Source: Betaproteobacteria bacterium (lineage in GTDB: Bacteria > Pseudomonadota > Gammaproteobacteria > Burkholderiales > SG8-41). Taken from it: a stretch of DNA of 36,151 nucleotides. The notes below the pieces were generated by a model. It searched no databases. It was not told where the DNA came from and worked only from the letters and a program-made list of their open reading frames with translations. Below, one piece after another: positions 1-8,204 of this stretch. A program made the position numbers and the translations under genes. The stretch lies in assembly GCA_016868035.1 (NCBI GenBank), contig VGID01000040.1, forward strand, positions 1 to 36,151, given 5' to 3'. Each line of letters opens with the position of its first letter. Position 1 is the stretch's first letter.

Positions 1-59
1 AATATGGAGTTTTTAGCCATGACCCACCCTCCACAAAAAACCAAAACCTTACTGCAACT

Positions 60-103
60 GTTCTGCGAACGCTGATACATGGGTGTTCTGCGAACGCTGA
101 TAC
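60..103. repeat. 19-bp direct repeat, two units
   Basis: The 19-nt unit GTTCTGCGAACGCTGATAC occurs at 60-78 and again, identical, at 85-103, separated by six bases. The period is therefore 25 bp. It could be the end of a decayed insertion sequence or an operator pair for the amidase gene downstream; nothing in the sequence decides between them. No transposase fragment is seen in the surrounding bases. Confidence 0.7.
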
Positions 104-110
104 TTACCCG

Positions 111-190
111 GTAAGCGGTAAGGAGTATGCAGAGGCGGAAATTTTGTTTTCAGGCCTTTCCCACTCACTGCTTACCGCTCACGGCTCACC
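111..190. repeat. Opposed heptamer-like arrays upstream of the amidase
   Basis: A short GTAAGCGGTAAGGAG run (111-125) is opposed by CTCACTGCTTACCGCTCACGG-like sequence (about 164-190). The two can pair through AGCGGTAAG/CTTACCGCT across a loop of about 45 nt. This is the first of several spacers in the left half with the same architecture: a purine-rich degenerate heptamer array followed by its complement. It lies 80 bp before the amidase start and could form an RNA hairpin in the leader. Confidence 0.5.
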
Positions 191-270
191 TGGATTTGCT
201 CGGCGTGTATCGGCGTTTATCGGCGGTTGATGACTTTCGATTTTATTACAGCTCCTGAGGAACGAAGACG

Positions 271-1554
271 ATGGCTGCACTCAACGATCTTTCCGCAACC
301 GAAGCCTCCGCCCGGATCGCCGCGGGCAAGCTCACCTCCGAGGCGCTGGTCACGGCCTGCATCCAGCGCATCCTCAGCCGGGAGAAAGAGGTGCAGGCGT
401 GGGCCCATTTCGATCCCGAGGCCGCGCTCGCGCAGGCCCGCGCCCGCGACAAGGCGCGCCCGCAGTCGCGGCTGCACGGCATACCGGTCGGCGTAAAGGA
501 CGTGATCGACACGCACGACATGCCCACCGAGTACGGCTCGCCGATATACCGCGGAAACCGGCCCGCGTGCGATGCGGCCTGCGTCGCGCAGGTGCGCGAA
601 GCGGGCGGCGTCATCCTCGGCAAGGCGGTCAGCACTGAATTCGCCACGCGTCATCCGAACAAGACACGCAATCCCCACAATCCCGAGCACACGCCCGGAG
701 GCTCCTCGCAGGGCTCCGCGGCCGCGGTCGCCGACCGCATGGTGCCGATCGCCTTCGGCACACAGACGTCTTCCTCGATCATTCGCCCGGCCGCGTACTG
801 CGGCGTCGTCGGCTACAAGCCGAGCTTCGGGCTGGTGAACCGAGCGGGGCTGAAGTTTCTCTCCGATTCCCTCGACACCATCGGCGTACTCACACGCACC
901 GTGCCCGACGCGGCGATGATCGTCGAAGAGCTCTCCGGGAGCGCGCCGGCCCCCTTCGATGAAGCGGACCAGCTCAAGCCGCGAATCGGATTCTGCCGCA
1001 CCGCGTACTGGAAGCAGGCCGACCGCGCGACACACGCTGCGCTCGAGGGCGCGCTGCCGGGGCTTGCCAGGGCCGGCGCCAAGGTCTCGGAGGTGAGTCT
1101 CGAGGGCGAGTTCGCGCGGCTCGCCGAGGTGCAGGTGACGGTGACGTCCTTCGAGTTCTACCGCGCGCTCACCCACGAGCGCACCCGGTTCCCCGACCAG
1201 ATCTCGGAGAGCCTGATGGGCCGCATCCTGGGGGGAAGCCGCGTCACGCGCGCGCAGTACGAAGAGGCGCAGGCCGTCGCGGCGCGCTGCCGCGCGCGGC
1301 TCGACGACGTCTATCGCGACTACGACGTGTTGCTCTCCCCGAGCGCCCCGGGTGAAGCGCCGAAAGATCTCGGCACCACCGGCGAGCCGATTTTCGGGCT
1401 CACGTGGACGCTGATGCTCGGGCCCGCCGTGACCGTGCCGGCGTTCACCGGGCCGGCCGGGCTGCCCATCGGGGCGCAGCTCGCGGGGCCCCGCGGCGCC
1501 GACGCCCGCACCTTGATTTGCGCCGAGTGGGTGCGGCGGGCACTCGCAGCCTGA
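271..1554 (+). CDS. Amidase signature family hydrolase
   Basis: A 427-residue amidase of the Ser-cisSer-Lys class, which hydrolyses carboxamides to acids and ammonia. The catalytic lysine lies in GIPVGVKD (K76), the cis-serine in the glycine/serine loop GGSSQGS (S145/S146), and the nucleophile is expected at S169 in TSSSIIRPA. That loop is usually DTGGSIR in the family, so the substrate pocket edge is unusual here. No signal peptide is seen, so it is probably cytosolic. The ATG at 271 follows CCTGAGG by a normal spacing. The gene is followed within 8 bp by the first repeat element and then by an ABC importer operon on the same strand, so it may act on an imported amide. The substrate cannot be read from sequence. 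Confidence 0.9.
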   Translation: MAALNDLSATEASARIAAGKLTSEALVTACIQRILSREKEVQAWAHFDPEAALAQARARDKARPQSRLHGIPVGVKDVIDTHDMPTEYGSPIYRGNRPACDAACVAQVREAGGVILGKAVSTEFATRHPNKTRNPHNPEHTPGGSSQGSAAAVADRMVPIAFGTQTSSSIIRPAAYCGVVGYKPSFGLVNRAGLKFLSDSLDTIGVLTRTVPDAAMIVEELSGSAPAPFDEADQLKPRIGFCRTAYWKQADRATHAALEGALPGLARAGAKVSEVSLEGEFARLAEVQVTVTSFEFYRALTHERTRFPDQISESLMGRILGGSRVTRAQYEEAQAVAARCRARLDDVYRDYDVLLSPSAPGEAPKDLGTTGEPIFGLTWTLMLGPAVTVPAFTGPAGLPIGAQLAGPRGADARTLICAEWVRRALAA

Positions 1555-1561
1555 TCGGGAA

Positions 1562-1830
1562 TAGAACCTATTTCATATATAGGCGCGTGATGTGTTGCGG
1601 CCAGGATGGACCGGATTCAAGGCGCCCGGCGAAGGCCATATGTCGATATGGTCCAGGAGAGCAACGACGCAGCCGGCCGTCCTGGCCGCAACCCGCAGGA
1701 ACGGGGCGATCTGGGCGCATTTCTTCGTCGGGGACCCTCGAAATATCGACCTATTCCTTCGGGCCCTCCTCCTCGAACTGCGCCCACATCGCCTCCGTCG
1801 CACACGTGCCTATATATGAAATAGGTTCTA
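1562..1830. mobile_element. 269-bp MITE-like element, copy 1
   Basis: Bounded by terminal inverted repeats of 28 bp (1562-1589 and 1803-1830) that match at 27 of 28 positions; the outer bases are TAGAACCTATTTCATATATA. Inside is a second inverted repeat (GTTGCGGCCAGGATGG at 1594-1609 against CCGTCCTGGCCGCAAC at 1677-1692) enclosing the palindrome CCATATGTCGATATGG (1636-1651). The right half carries the same ATATGTCGATAT core reversed and degenerate. TA at both ends is compatible with a TA target duplication, as used by IS630/Tc1-mariner transposases. Near-identical copies are at 30233-30502 (inverted) and from 36007. Short open frames cross it, but an indel between copies breaks them, so it is judged non-coding and non-autonomous. 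Confidence 0.85.
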
Positions 1831-1870
1831 GAATGGACGAGAACGGGCAGTCAACCAAAGGAGGAGGACC

Positions 1871-3481
1871 ATGAACCGTTTCCGATCGAAGTCCGTAGTG
1901 ATGGTGCTGGCCATGGCGGGCCTCGCGCTCTCGGGCGCCGCGCTCGCCCAGAAGCAGCCGCTGCGCATCGGCATGACGCTATCCGACATCCCGGCCACCA
2001 ACGGCGCGCCCGACGGCGGGTTCGAGGGCTACCGCATGACCGGCTACACGATGTTCGACGCGCTGATCAACTGGAAGCTCGACGATCCCAAGGTAGCGCC
2101 CACGCTGGTGCCGGGGCTCGCCACCGAATGGATGGCCGACGCCAAGGACCGCACCAAGTGGATCTTCAAGCTGCGCAAGGGCGTGAAGTTCCACGACGGC
2201 ACGGATTTCAACGCCGATGCGGTCATCTGGAACATGGAGAAGCTCTTCAACAAGGAGGCCCCGCACTTTGATCCGCGCCAGTCCACGCAGGTGCGCGGCC
2301 GCATCCTGTCGCTCAAGTCCTGGCGCAAGGTGGACGATCTGACCGTCGAGTTCACCACCCATTCCCCCGACGCGACCTTCCCCGGGCAGACTGCGTTCGT
2401 GCTCTTGTCGAGTCCCGCCGCGTACGAAAAGGGCGGGCGCAACTGGGCCAAGACGGCGCTGCTCCCTGCCGGAACCGGCCCGTTCCGTCTCGACCGGCTG
2501 GTGCCGCGCGAACGCGCCGAGCTGGTGCGCAACCCCACCTACTGGGATGCCAAGCGTGTAGCGAAATCGGAGCGAATCGTCTTGCTGCCGATACCCGAGG
2601 CCACGACGCGCGCGTCCGCCCTGCTCTCCGGGCAGGTCGATTTCATCGAGGCGCCGCCGCCGGATTTCATCCCGCGGTTGAAATCGCAGGGCATGCAGAT
2701 CACGGCCAACGCCTACCCGCATTTCTGGCCGTATTTCATGAGCTTCCGCGAAGGCTCGCCGTGGCTGGACATCCGCGTGCGCAAGGCAGTCAACCTCGCG
2801 ATTGACCGCGACGGCATCGTCAAGCTGCTCGGCGGTTTCGCGGTGCCCGCGAAGGGGATCGTCGAGTCGAGCCACCCGTGGTTCGGGCGCCCGGCATTCG
2901 ACGTGAAGCACGACCCGGCTGCCGCGCGCAAGCTGCTCGCGGAGGCCGGTTACTCCGATGCGAAGCCGCTCACGCTCAAGATTCTGGTCGCCCCTTCGGG
3001 CTCGGGCCAGATGCTGCCCAGACCGATGAACGAGTATATCCAGCAGAACCTGAGGGCGGTCGGCGTGAATCTCGAGCTCGTCACGGTGGACTGGGAGAGC
3101 GTTCGCAACTGCCGGCGCGCGGGCGCCGGCACCCCGCCGTGCCAGGGAACCGACGGCGTGAACAACTCCTCGCAGACCATGGACGAGTTCGGCGCATTCA
3201 AGCGCGTCTACGGCAGCGGCAGCATCCCGCCGGCAGGCTTCAACTACATGCATTACCGCGACCCCAAGTTCGACGCGATGATCGAGAAGGCGTTCAACAC
3301 CTTCGACGACAAGCTGCGCACGCAGCTGCTCGCCGAGGCGCACGCCCATCTCGTCGACCAGGCGGTGGACGTCTGGGTCGTGCACGACGTCGGCCCGCGC
3401 GCGATGTCCTCGCGGGTCCGCGGGTTCGTGCAGGCCAAGAACTGGTTCCAGGATCTAGCTCCGGTTTACGTCGCCGACTGA
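1871..3481 (+). CDS. ABC transporter substrate-binding protein, family 5 (DppA/OppA-like)
   Basis: A 536-residue periplasmic solute-binding protein of the peptide/nickel/opine class (SBP_bac_5). It has a classic signal peptide: basic start MNRFRSK, hydrophobic core, and likely cleavage after ALA near residue 26. Family features follow: an early extended lobe with PTLVPGLATEW, then WIFKLRKGVKFHDGTDF near residues 96-112, and GTGPFRLDRLVPRE about one third in. Start choice is supported by AAAGGAGGAGG just upstream. It heads an operon with two permeases and an ATPase. A 13-bp perfect hairpin follows the stop codon, which may keep expression of the binding protein above that of the membrane parts. 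The ligand is unknown; dipeptides, opines and glutathione are all possible in this family. Confidence 0.92.
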   Translation: MNRFRSKSVVMVLAMAGLALSGAALAQKQPLRIGMTLSDIPATNGAPDGGFEGYRMTGYTMFDALINWKLDDPKVAPTLVPGLATEWMADAKDRTKWIFKLRKGVKFHDGTDFNADAVIWNMEKLFNKEAPHFDPRQSTQVRGRILSLKSWRKVDDLTVEFTTHSPDATFPGQTAFVLLSSPAAYEKGGRNWAKTALLPAGTGPFRLDRLVPRERAELVRNPTYWDAKRVAKSERIVLLPIPEATTRASALLSGQVDFIEAPPPDFIPRLKSQGMQITANAYPHFWPYFMSFREGSPWLDIRVRKAVNLAIDRDGIVKLLGGFAVPAKGIVESSHPWFGRPAFDVKHDPAAARKLLAEAGYSDAKPLTLKILVAPSGSGQMLPRPMNEYIQQNLRAVGVNLELVTVDWESVRNCRRAGAGTPPCQGTDGVNNSSQTMDEFGAFKRVYGSGSIPPAGFNYMHYRDPKFDAMIEKAFNTFDDKLRTQLLAEAHAHLVDQAVDVWVVHDVGPRAMSSRVRGFVQAKNWFQDLAPVYVAD

Positions 3482-3492
3482 AGCGAAACTCG

Positions 3493-3524
3493 GGCTCTGT
3501 CCCCCACGATCGGGGGACAGAGCC
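3493..3524 (+). terminator. Perfect 13-bp hairpin after the binding-protein gene
   Basis: GGCTCTGTCCCCC (3493-3505) pairs fully with GGGGGACAGAGCC (3512-3524) around a 6-nt loop. No T-run follows, so this is more likely an mRNA-stabilising or attenuating stem than a true Rho-independent terminator. Such stems between binding-protein and permease genes are a known way of unbalancing expression in ABC operons. Confidence 0.6.
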
Positions 3525-3575
3525 GGTCGGAGGCAATCGCCCTTCGCGCAGGCCCTTTCACCCTTTCCGTAGCGA

Positions 3576-4517
3576 ATGCTCTATTACATAGTGCGCCGCA
3601 CTGCCTACGCGATGCCGATCGCGTTTGGAGTGTCGCTCGTCGTGTTTTCGCTGGTCCATCTCGCGCCCGGGGATCCTCTTTCCGCCGTGATGGGCGAAAT
3701 CGACGCCAGGCTGCTTGCCGAGATGCGCGCGCATTTCGGCTACGACAAGCCGCTCTACCTCCAGTACTTCATCTGGCTCGGCAACGTGATCGTCGGCGAC
3801 TTCGGCGTGTCGCTGCGCACGGGCATGCCCGTCATCGGCATCCTGCTGCCGGCGGCGGCGAACACCATGGTGCTGGGCGTGCTCGCCTCGGCGCTGGGCT
3901 TCACGCTCGGCACCGTCGCGGGAATGGTCTCCGGCTACAACCACGGCACCTGGGTCGACAAGCTCGTGTCCTCGGCTGCGATTTCCGGCGTCTCGATGCC
4001 CCACTACTGGCTTGCGATCATCCTGGTGATCGTGTTCTCGGTGGAATTGGGCTGGCTGCCCGCGATGGGCATCGGCAATGTGCCCACGCTGTTTTCCTGG
4101 GCGGCGCTCAAGCACATGATCCTGCCCACGATCGCGCTCGCGGCGATCCCCGGCGCCATCGTCGCACGCACCACGCGCGCGTGCGTGATGGAGATCCTCA
4201 ACATGGAATTCGTGGAGGCCCTGCGCGCGCGCGGCCTCACCGAGCGGCGCATTTTGCTGCACGTGACGCGCAACGCCCTGCCCACGGTGCTTGCGGTGAT
4301 GGGGCTGCAGTTCGCGAACCTGCTGGGCGGCTCGATCCTGGTGGAGACCGTGTTCTCCTGGCCCGGCACCGGCTACCTCCTCAACCTCGCGATCTTCGAC
4401 CGCGACATGCCGGTGCTGCAGGGCACGATTTTGCTGCTCGCGATGTTCTTCGTGCTCACCAACCTGGTCGTGGACATCCTGCAGACGGTGACAGATCCGC
4501 GCATGAGCCGCGCATGA
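3576..4517 (+). CDS. ABC transporter permease (DppB/OppB/GsiC type)
   Basis: A 313-residue inner-membrane permease with the hallmarks of the DppB class. The first membrane segment lies in RRTAYAMPIAFGVSLVVFSLVHL and is followed by APGDP, the periplasmic loop signature of this class. Further hydrophobic segments follow, and the cytoplasmic EAA loop that docks the ATPase lies near residues 211-236 (EFVEALRARGLTERRILL). Length is normal for the family. It starts 94 bp after the binding-protein gene and ends in an ATGA overlap with the next permease, so the two are translationally coupled. Confidence 0.92.
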   Translation: MLYYIVRRTAYAMPIAFGVSLVVFSLVHLAPGDPLSAVMGEIDARLLAEMRAHFGYDKPLYLQYFIWLGNVIVGDFGVSLRTGMPVIGILLPAAANTMVLGVLASALGFTLGTVAGMVSGYNHGTWVDKLVSSAAISGVSMPHYWLAIILVIVFSVELGWLPAMGIGNVPTLFSWAALKHMILPTIALAAIPGAIVARTTRACVMEILNMEFVEALRARGLTERRILLHVTRNALPTVLAVMGLQFANLLGGSILVETVFSWPGTGYLLNLAIFDRDMPVLQGTILLLAMFFVLTNLVVDILQTVTDPRMSRA

Positions 4518-5446
4518 GCCCCAGCCGCGCACCGAAGGTCACGGTCAGCATGGAAGTGCCGCTCGGCGTGACGCAGGCGCTCGACGTGCCGGTCGGCACG
4601 CTTCAGCTGCGCACCTACTGGCAGACCGTATGGCAGCGCGTGCTCCGGGACCCCGTGACGCTCGCATGCGGCGGGGTGCTCCTCGTGCTCATCGCGGCCG
4701 CGATTTTCGCCCCGTGGCTGGGCCTGTCCGATCCATTCGCGTCGGACTCGGCGAAGCGCCTGCTGCCCGTCGGCTCGCCGGATCACCTCCTCGGCACCGA
4801 TGAGCTCGGCCGGGACATGCTCTCGCGCCTGGTCTACGGCTCGCGGCTTTCGCTCACGATGGGCGTGGTCCCGGTGATCGCGGCGCTCGCGATCGGGGGC
4901 GTGCTCGGCCTCGTCGCGGGGTTCGTCGGAGGACGCGTGAACATGCTCATCATGCGCGTGACCGATGTCTTCTACGCGTTTCCCTCGATCCTGCTCGCGG
5001 TGGCGATCGCCGGCTCGCTCGGAGCGGGCGTCGCCAACACGTTGATCGCGATCACCATCGTCTTCATCCCGCCGATCACGCGCGTGACCGAGAGCGTCAC
5101 GACGCAACTGCGGGCGATGGATTTCGTGGAGGCCGCGCGAGCGAGCGGCGCGAGCACCTACGCCATCATCCGCACGCACATTCTCGGCAACGTGCTCGGC
5201 CCGGTGTTCGTCTACGCGACGGTGCTGGTGAGCGTGTCGATCGTGATCGCGGCGGGGCTCTCGTTCATCGGGCTGGGCGCAAGCCCGCCGGACGCCGAGT
5301 GGGGACTGATGCTGAACACGCTGCGCACCTCGATCTTCCTCGCGCCGCTGATCTCGATCCTGCCGGGGTTCATGATCTTCATCGCCTCGATGTGCTTCAA
5401 CCTGATCAGCGACGGGCTGCGCAGCGCCATGGACGTCCGTTTCTAG
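4514..5446 (+). CDS. ABC transporter permease (DppC/OppC type)
   Basis: A 310-residue partner permease. The start at 4514 overlaps the stop of the previous gene as ATGA; the open frame runs further upstream but those residues are not family-like. A cytoplasmic N-terminal tail is followed by the first membrane segment near GGVLLVLIAAAIFAPWLG. The DppC signature HLLGTDELGRDMLSRLVYGSR comes next, and the EAA loop is at MDFVEAARASGASTYAIIRTHIL. The last membrane segments end at SDGLRSAMDVRF, the usual C-terminus of this class. It forms a heterodimer with the upstream permease. Confidence 0.92.
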   Translation: MSPSRAPKVTVSMEVPLGVTQALDVPVGTLQLRTYWQTVWQRVLRDPVTLACGGVLLVLIAAAIFAPWLGLSDPFASDSAKRLLPVGSPDHLLGTDELGRDMLSRLVYGSRLSLTMGVVPVIAALAIGGVLGLVAGFVGGRVNMLIMRVTDVFYAFPSILLAVAIAGSLGAGVANTLIAITIVFIPPITRVTESVTTQLRAMDFVEAARASGASTYAIIRTHILGNVLGPVFVYATVLVSVSIVIAAGLSFIGLGASPPDAEWGLMLNTLRTSIFLAPLISILPGFMIFIASMCFNLISDGLRSAMDVRF

Positions 5447-5455
5447 GGACCCCGC

Positions 5456-6469
5456 GTGAACCCGCAATCCACTTCCCGCACGCCCCTGCTTTCGGTGAAG
5501 AACCTGCGCAAGCACTTTCCGGTGAAGGCGCAGCAGCTCGGGGGCCCGCGCCTCATGGTGCAGGCGGTGGACGGCGTCGACTTCGACATCGAGCAGGGCC
5601 AGACGCTCGGCATCGTCGGCGAGTCGGGTTGCGGCAAGTCCACCACCGCGCGGCTGCTCATGCATCTCATCATCCCCGACACCGGGGAGATCGCGCTGAA
5701 CGGCCGCCCCGTCATGCGGCCCGACGGGATCGAGCTACGCGAGCTGCGCCGCCAGATGCAGATGGTGTTCCAGGATTCGTACGCCTCCCTCAACCCGCGG
5801 CTCACGGTCGTGGACAGCATCGCCTTCGGCCCGCGCGCGCACGGCGCGGACCGGGAGAAGGCGCGGGGGCGGGCACGCGAGCTGCTGTCGCTGGTGAAGC
5901 TCGATCCCGACCAGTTCGGCCCGCGCTACCCGCACCAGCTCTCCGGCGGGCAGCGCCAGCGCGTGAACTTCGCGCGCGCGCTCGCGCTGGAGCCGCGTCT
6001 CGTGATCCTCGACGAGGCGGTCTCGGCGCTCGACAAATCCATCGAGGCTCAGGTGCTGAACCTGCTGATGGATCTCAAGAGGGATCTCGCGCTCACTTAC
6101 CTCTTCATCTCGCACGATCTGAACGTCGTGCAGTACGTGAGCGACCACGTGCTCGTGATGTACCTCGGCAAGGTCATGGAGTACGGCTCCGTGGACGACA
6201 TCTACCACCGGCCGCGCCATCCCTACACGCAGGCCCTGCTCGCCTCGCGCCCCTCGATGGATCCCGACGTGAAGCTCGAGGCCTCCCCGCTCGTCGGCGA
6301 CCCTCCCAATCCGATCAACCCGCCCTCCGGCTGCCGCTTCCGCACCCGCTGCGCGTACGCCGAGGGCGTGTGCGAGAAGACCGAGCCGCGGCTGCATGCG
6401 CTCCGCGCGAAAGGGCACGCGGTGGCGTGCCACATGTCCATTTCCGGGTCCGGCCACAGCAAGGCGTAG
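5456..6469 (+). CDS. ABC transporter ATP-binding protein (DppF/OppF type)
   Basis: A 337-residue ATPase starting with GTG, 10 bp after the permease stop. Motifs in order: Walker A GESGCGKST (55-63), Q-loop Q106, signature LSGGQ (162-166), Walker B LVILDEA (182-188), D-loop SALD and switch histidine H220. The residue after the Walker B glutamate is alanine (DEA) rather than the usual proline. The C-terminal oligopeptide-transporter extension is present, with the cysteine-containing GCRFRTRCAYAEGVC stretch. Dpp/Opp importers normally carry two different ATPases. Only this one is encoded here, so it either acts as a homodimer or pairs with a subunit encoded elsewhere. Confidence 0.92.
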   Translation: MNPQSTSRTPLLSVKNLRKHFPVKAQQLGGPRLMVQAVDGVDFDIEQGQTLGIVGESGCGKSTTARLLMHLIIPDTGEIALNGRPVMRPDGIELRELRRQMQMVFQDSYASLNPRLTVVDSIAFGPRAHGADREKARGRARELLSLVKLDPDQFGPRYPHQLSGGQRQRVNFARALALEPRLVILDEAVSALDKSIEAQVLNLLMDLKRDLALTYLFISHDLNVVQYVSDHVLVMYLGKVMEYGSVDDIYHRPRHPYTQALLASRPSMDPDVKLEASPLVGDPPNPINPPSGCRFRTRCAYAEGVCEKTEPRLHALRAKGHAVACHMSISGSGHSKA

Positions 6470-6477
6470 CTCGACTG

Positions 6478-6556
6478 GGATTGAGGATTGAGGACTGAGG
6501 ATTGAGGATTGTAGATTGAGCATTCCCGGTTCACGATTCACGACTCACGAATCACG
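6478..6556. repeat. Two low-complexity heptamer/octamer arrays
   Basis: The spacer after the ATPase gene starts with a period-7 run of GATTGAG-like units (6478-6520). A second run of TTCACGA/CTCACGA-like units follows (6528-6556), ending 8 bp before the next gene. The two halves are not complementary to each other, unlike the other spacers. The right half resembles the right arms seen at 9501, 14212 and 14947. Confidence 0.6.
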
Positions 6557-6563
6557 TTCCGTC

Positions 6564-6881
6564 ATGAAGCGGGTCCACGTCGCCAAGCACGCGCCGGAAG
6601 CGCACCTCGTCAGGGGTTTCCTCGAGTCGAACGGGATTGCCGCAATCGTGCGCGGCGAGCACCTGCAGGGCGGCTGGGGAGAGCTGCCGGTGGACCTGTG
6701 CGCGGTGTGGATCACCGATGAGAAACAGTTCGAGCGCGCAAACGAGCTGCTCGTCGCCTTCCTGCGCGGCGACTTCGAGCAGGAGTTCCGCGCGCAGGAC
6801 TGGCGCTGCCCGAAGTGCGGCGAGAGCATCGAGGGTCAGTTCACCGAATGCTGGAACTGTGGCGAGCGCCGCCCCGCCTAA
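6564..6881 (+). CDS. DUF2007-type protein with C-terminal zinc ribbon
   Basis: A small 105-residue protein. Residues 1-75 match the DUF2007 (putative signal transducing) pattern: an opening with A.HAPEAHLVRGFLESNGI, then a short beta segment AAIVRGEH and a VWITDEKQFERA stretch. The C-terminus holds two CxxC pairs (CPKC and CWNC), forming a small zinc ribbon. The ATG at 6564 is preferred; an in-frame ATG at 6516 would translate the upstream repeat array and is unlikely. The function of DUF2007 proteins is not firmly known. It follows the ABC operon on the same strand but is separated by the array, so it is probably independent. Confidence 0.75.
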   Translation: MKRVHVAKHAPEAHLVRGFLESNGIAAIVRGEHLQGGWGELPVDLCAVWITDEKQFERANELLVAFLRGDFEQEFRAQDWRCPKCGESIEGQFTECWNCGERRPA

Positions 6882-6884
6882 GAA

Positions 6885-6917
6885 GCGTGACCCGTGACTG
6901 GTGACTGGTGGCTGGTG
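6885..6917. repeat. Short GTGACTG array
   Basis: Four to five degenerate units of GTGACTG follow the DUF2007 gene, matching the left arms of the opposed-array spacers elsewhere in the window. No opposing arm is present before the convergent gene end at 6951. It is probably half of the same repeat type, and lies between two convergent genes. Confidence 0.5.
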
Positions 6918-6950
6918 CCGGCCAAGCCGTAAACGTGTCGGAAACCGTTA

Positions 6951-8117
6951 CTAGACGCCGAGGCGCTGCATGACCTTCCAGAGGTTGCCCTTCGCCTCGA
7001 AGCCCACCCCCGGCGTATCCGGCATCCGCACGTGGCTCTTCTCCACCGGCACGTCGTCGGCAAATCCCCCGAAAGGCTGGAACACCCCGGGATAGGACTC
7101 GTTGCCCCCGAGCCCGAGGCCGGCGGCGATGTTGAGCGACATCTGGTGCCCGCCGTGCGGGATGCAGCGGCGCGCCGACCAGCCGTGCTCCTTCAGCATG
7201 GCAAGCGTCCTCATGTACTCGACGAGCCCGTAGGAGAGCGCGCAGTCGAACTGCAGCCAGTCGCGGTCGGGGCGCATGCCGCCGTAGCGGACGAGGTTGC
7301 GCGCGTCCTGCATCGAGAAGAGATTCTCCCCCGTCGCCATCGCGCCTTCGTAGTGCTTCGCGAGCTCTGCCTGCAGCGCGTAGTCGAGTGGATCGCCCGG
7401 CTCCTCGTACCAGAAGAGCCTGTAGGGCGCGAGCGCTTTCGCGTACTCGATCGCGGCCGGAAGATCGAAGCGCCCGTTCGCGTCCACCGCGAGGTTCTCG
7501 CCCGAGCCGACGACCTGGATCACCGCCTCGATCCGCCTCACATCGTCGGCGACCGACTCGCCGCCGATCTTCATCTTCACCACCGAGTAGCCAAGGTCGA
7601 GGTAGCGCTTCATCTCGTCCTGCAGCGCCTTCAGGTCCTTGCCCGGGTAGTAATAGCCGCCGGCGGCATACACGAACACCTTGTCGTCTGCTTTTCCGCT
7701 GTTGTAGCGGTCCGCCAGCAGCCGGTACAGGGGTTTACGCTCGATCTTGGCAACCGCATCCCAGATCGCCATGTCGAGCACGCCGACCGCAACCGAGCGC
7801 TCGCCGTGCCCGCCCGGCTTCTCGTTCCGCATCATGCACGCCCAGGCTTTCTCCGGGTCGAGGTTCTCGCCGGCCTCGTCGAGCAGCGATGCGGGGTCCG
7901 CGGCCATCAGGCGCGGGATGAAGCGCTCCTTCAGGAGCCCGCTCTGCGCGTAGCGCCCGTTGGAGTTGAAGCCGTAGCCCACGACGCGGTCGCGCCCGCG
8001 CACGACGTCGGTCACGACCGCGACGATGCTCGCGGTCATCTTGCTGAAATCGACGTACGCGTTGCGGATATCGGAGCTGATCGGGACGACGGCTTCGTGG
8101 ACGGAAAGAATTCTCAT
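6951..8117 (-). CDS. D-tartrate dehydratase-like enolase-superfamily enzyme
   Basis: A 388-residue mandelate racemase/muconate lactonizing enzyme family protein. The fit to D(-)-tartrate dehydratase is close along its whole length, as recalled from the Bradyrhizobium enzyme: RNAYVDF near residue 18, GYGFNSNGRY (47-56), GGHGERSVAVG, AAGGYYYPGK, and IPHGGHQMSLNIAAGLGLGGNESYP. Catalytic parts are visible: KMK at 181-183 with K183 as expected base, metal ligands D212, E238 and E264, and H321. The reaction would be D-tartrate to oxaloacetate plus water. It is the last gene of a - strand run after a CoA-transferase and an acyl-CoA dehydrogenase. Related hydroxy-acid substrates cannot be excluded. 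Confidence 0.88.
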   Translation of the reverse strand: MRILSVHEAVVPISSDIRNAYVDFSKMTASIVAVVTDVVRGRDRVVGYGFNSNGRYAQSGLLKERFIPRLMAADPASLLDEAGENLDPEKAWACMMRNEKPGGHGERSVAVGVLDMAIWDAVAKIERKPLYRLLADRYNSGKADDKVFVYAAGGYYYPGKDLKALQDEMKRYLDLGYSVVKMKIGGESVADDVRRIEAVIQVVGSGENLAVDANGRFDLPAAIEYAKALAPYRLFWYEEPGDPLDYALQAELAKHYEGAMATGENLFSMQDARNLVRYGGMRPDRDWLQFDCALSYGLVEYMRTLAMLKEHGWSARRCIPHGGHQMSLNIAAGLGLGGNESYPGVFQPFGGFADDVPVEKSHVRMPDTPGVGFEAKGNLWKVMQRLGV

Positions 8118-8204
8118 GGCTTGCCCATCATGTTTGCGCGGGGCGGCGCCTCGCGCCCCGATCCGGCCTTGGCCACCGCATCACTTCGCCACTGCGTCGC
8201 CACT

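Noticed and set aside
1592-1819. 75-76 codon frames inside the repeat element, partly shared between copies
   Set aside because: A one-base insertion in copy 2 changes the frame before the end, and the similarity is explained by DNA identity of the element. Palindromic structure, not protein, appears to be what is conserved.
4373-5665. 430-codon open frame on the - strand
   Set aside because: It lies fully opposite the DppC permease and ATPase genes, is dominated by Arg/His/Asp shadow composition and shows no family motif. Long antisense frames are expected in DNA this rich in G and C.
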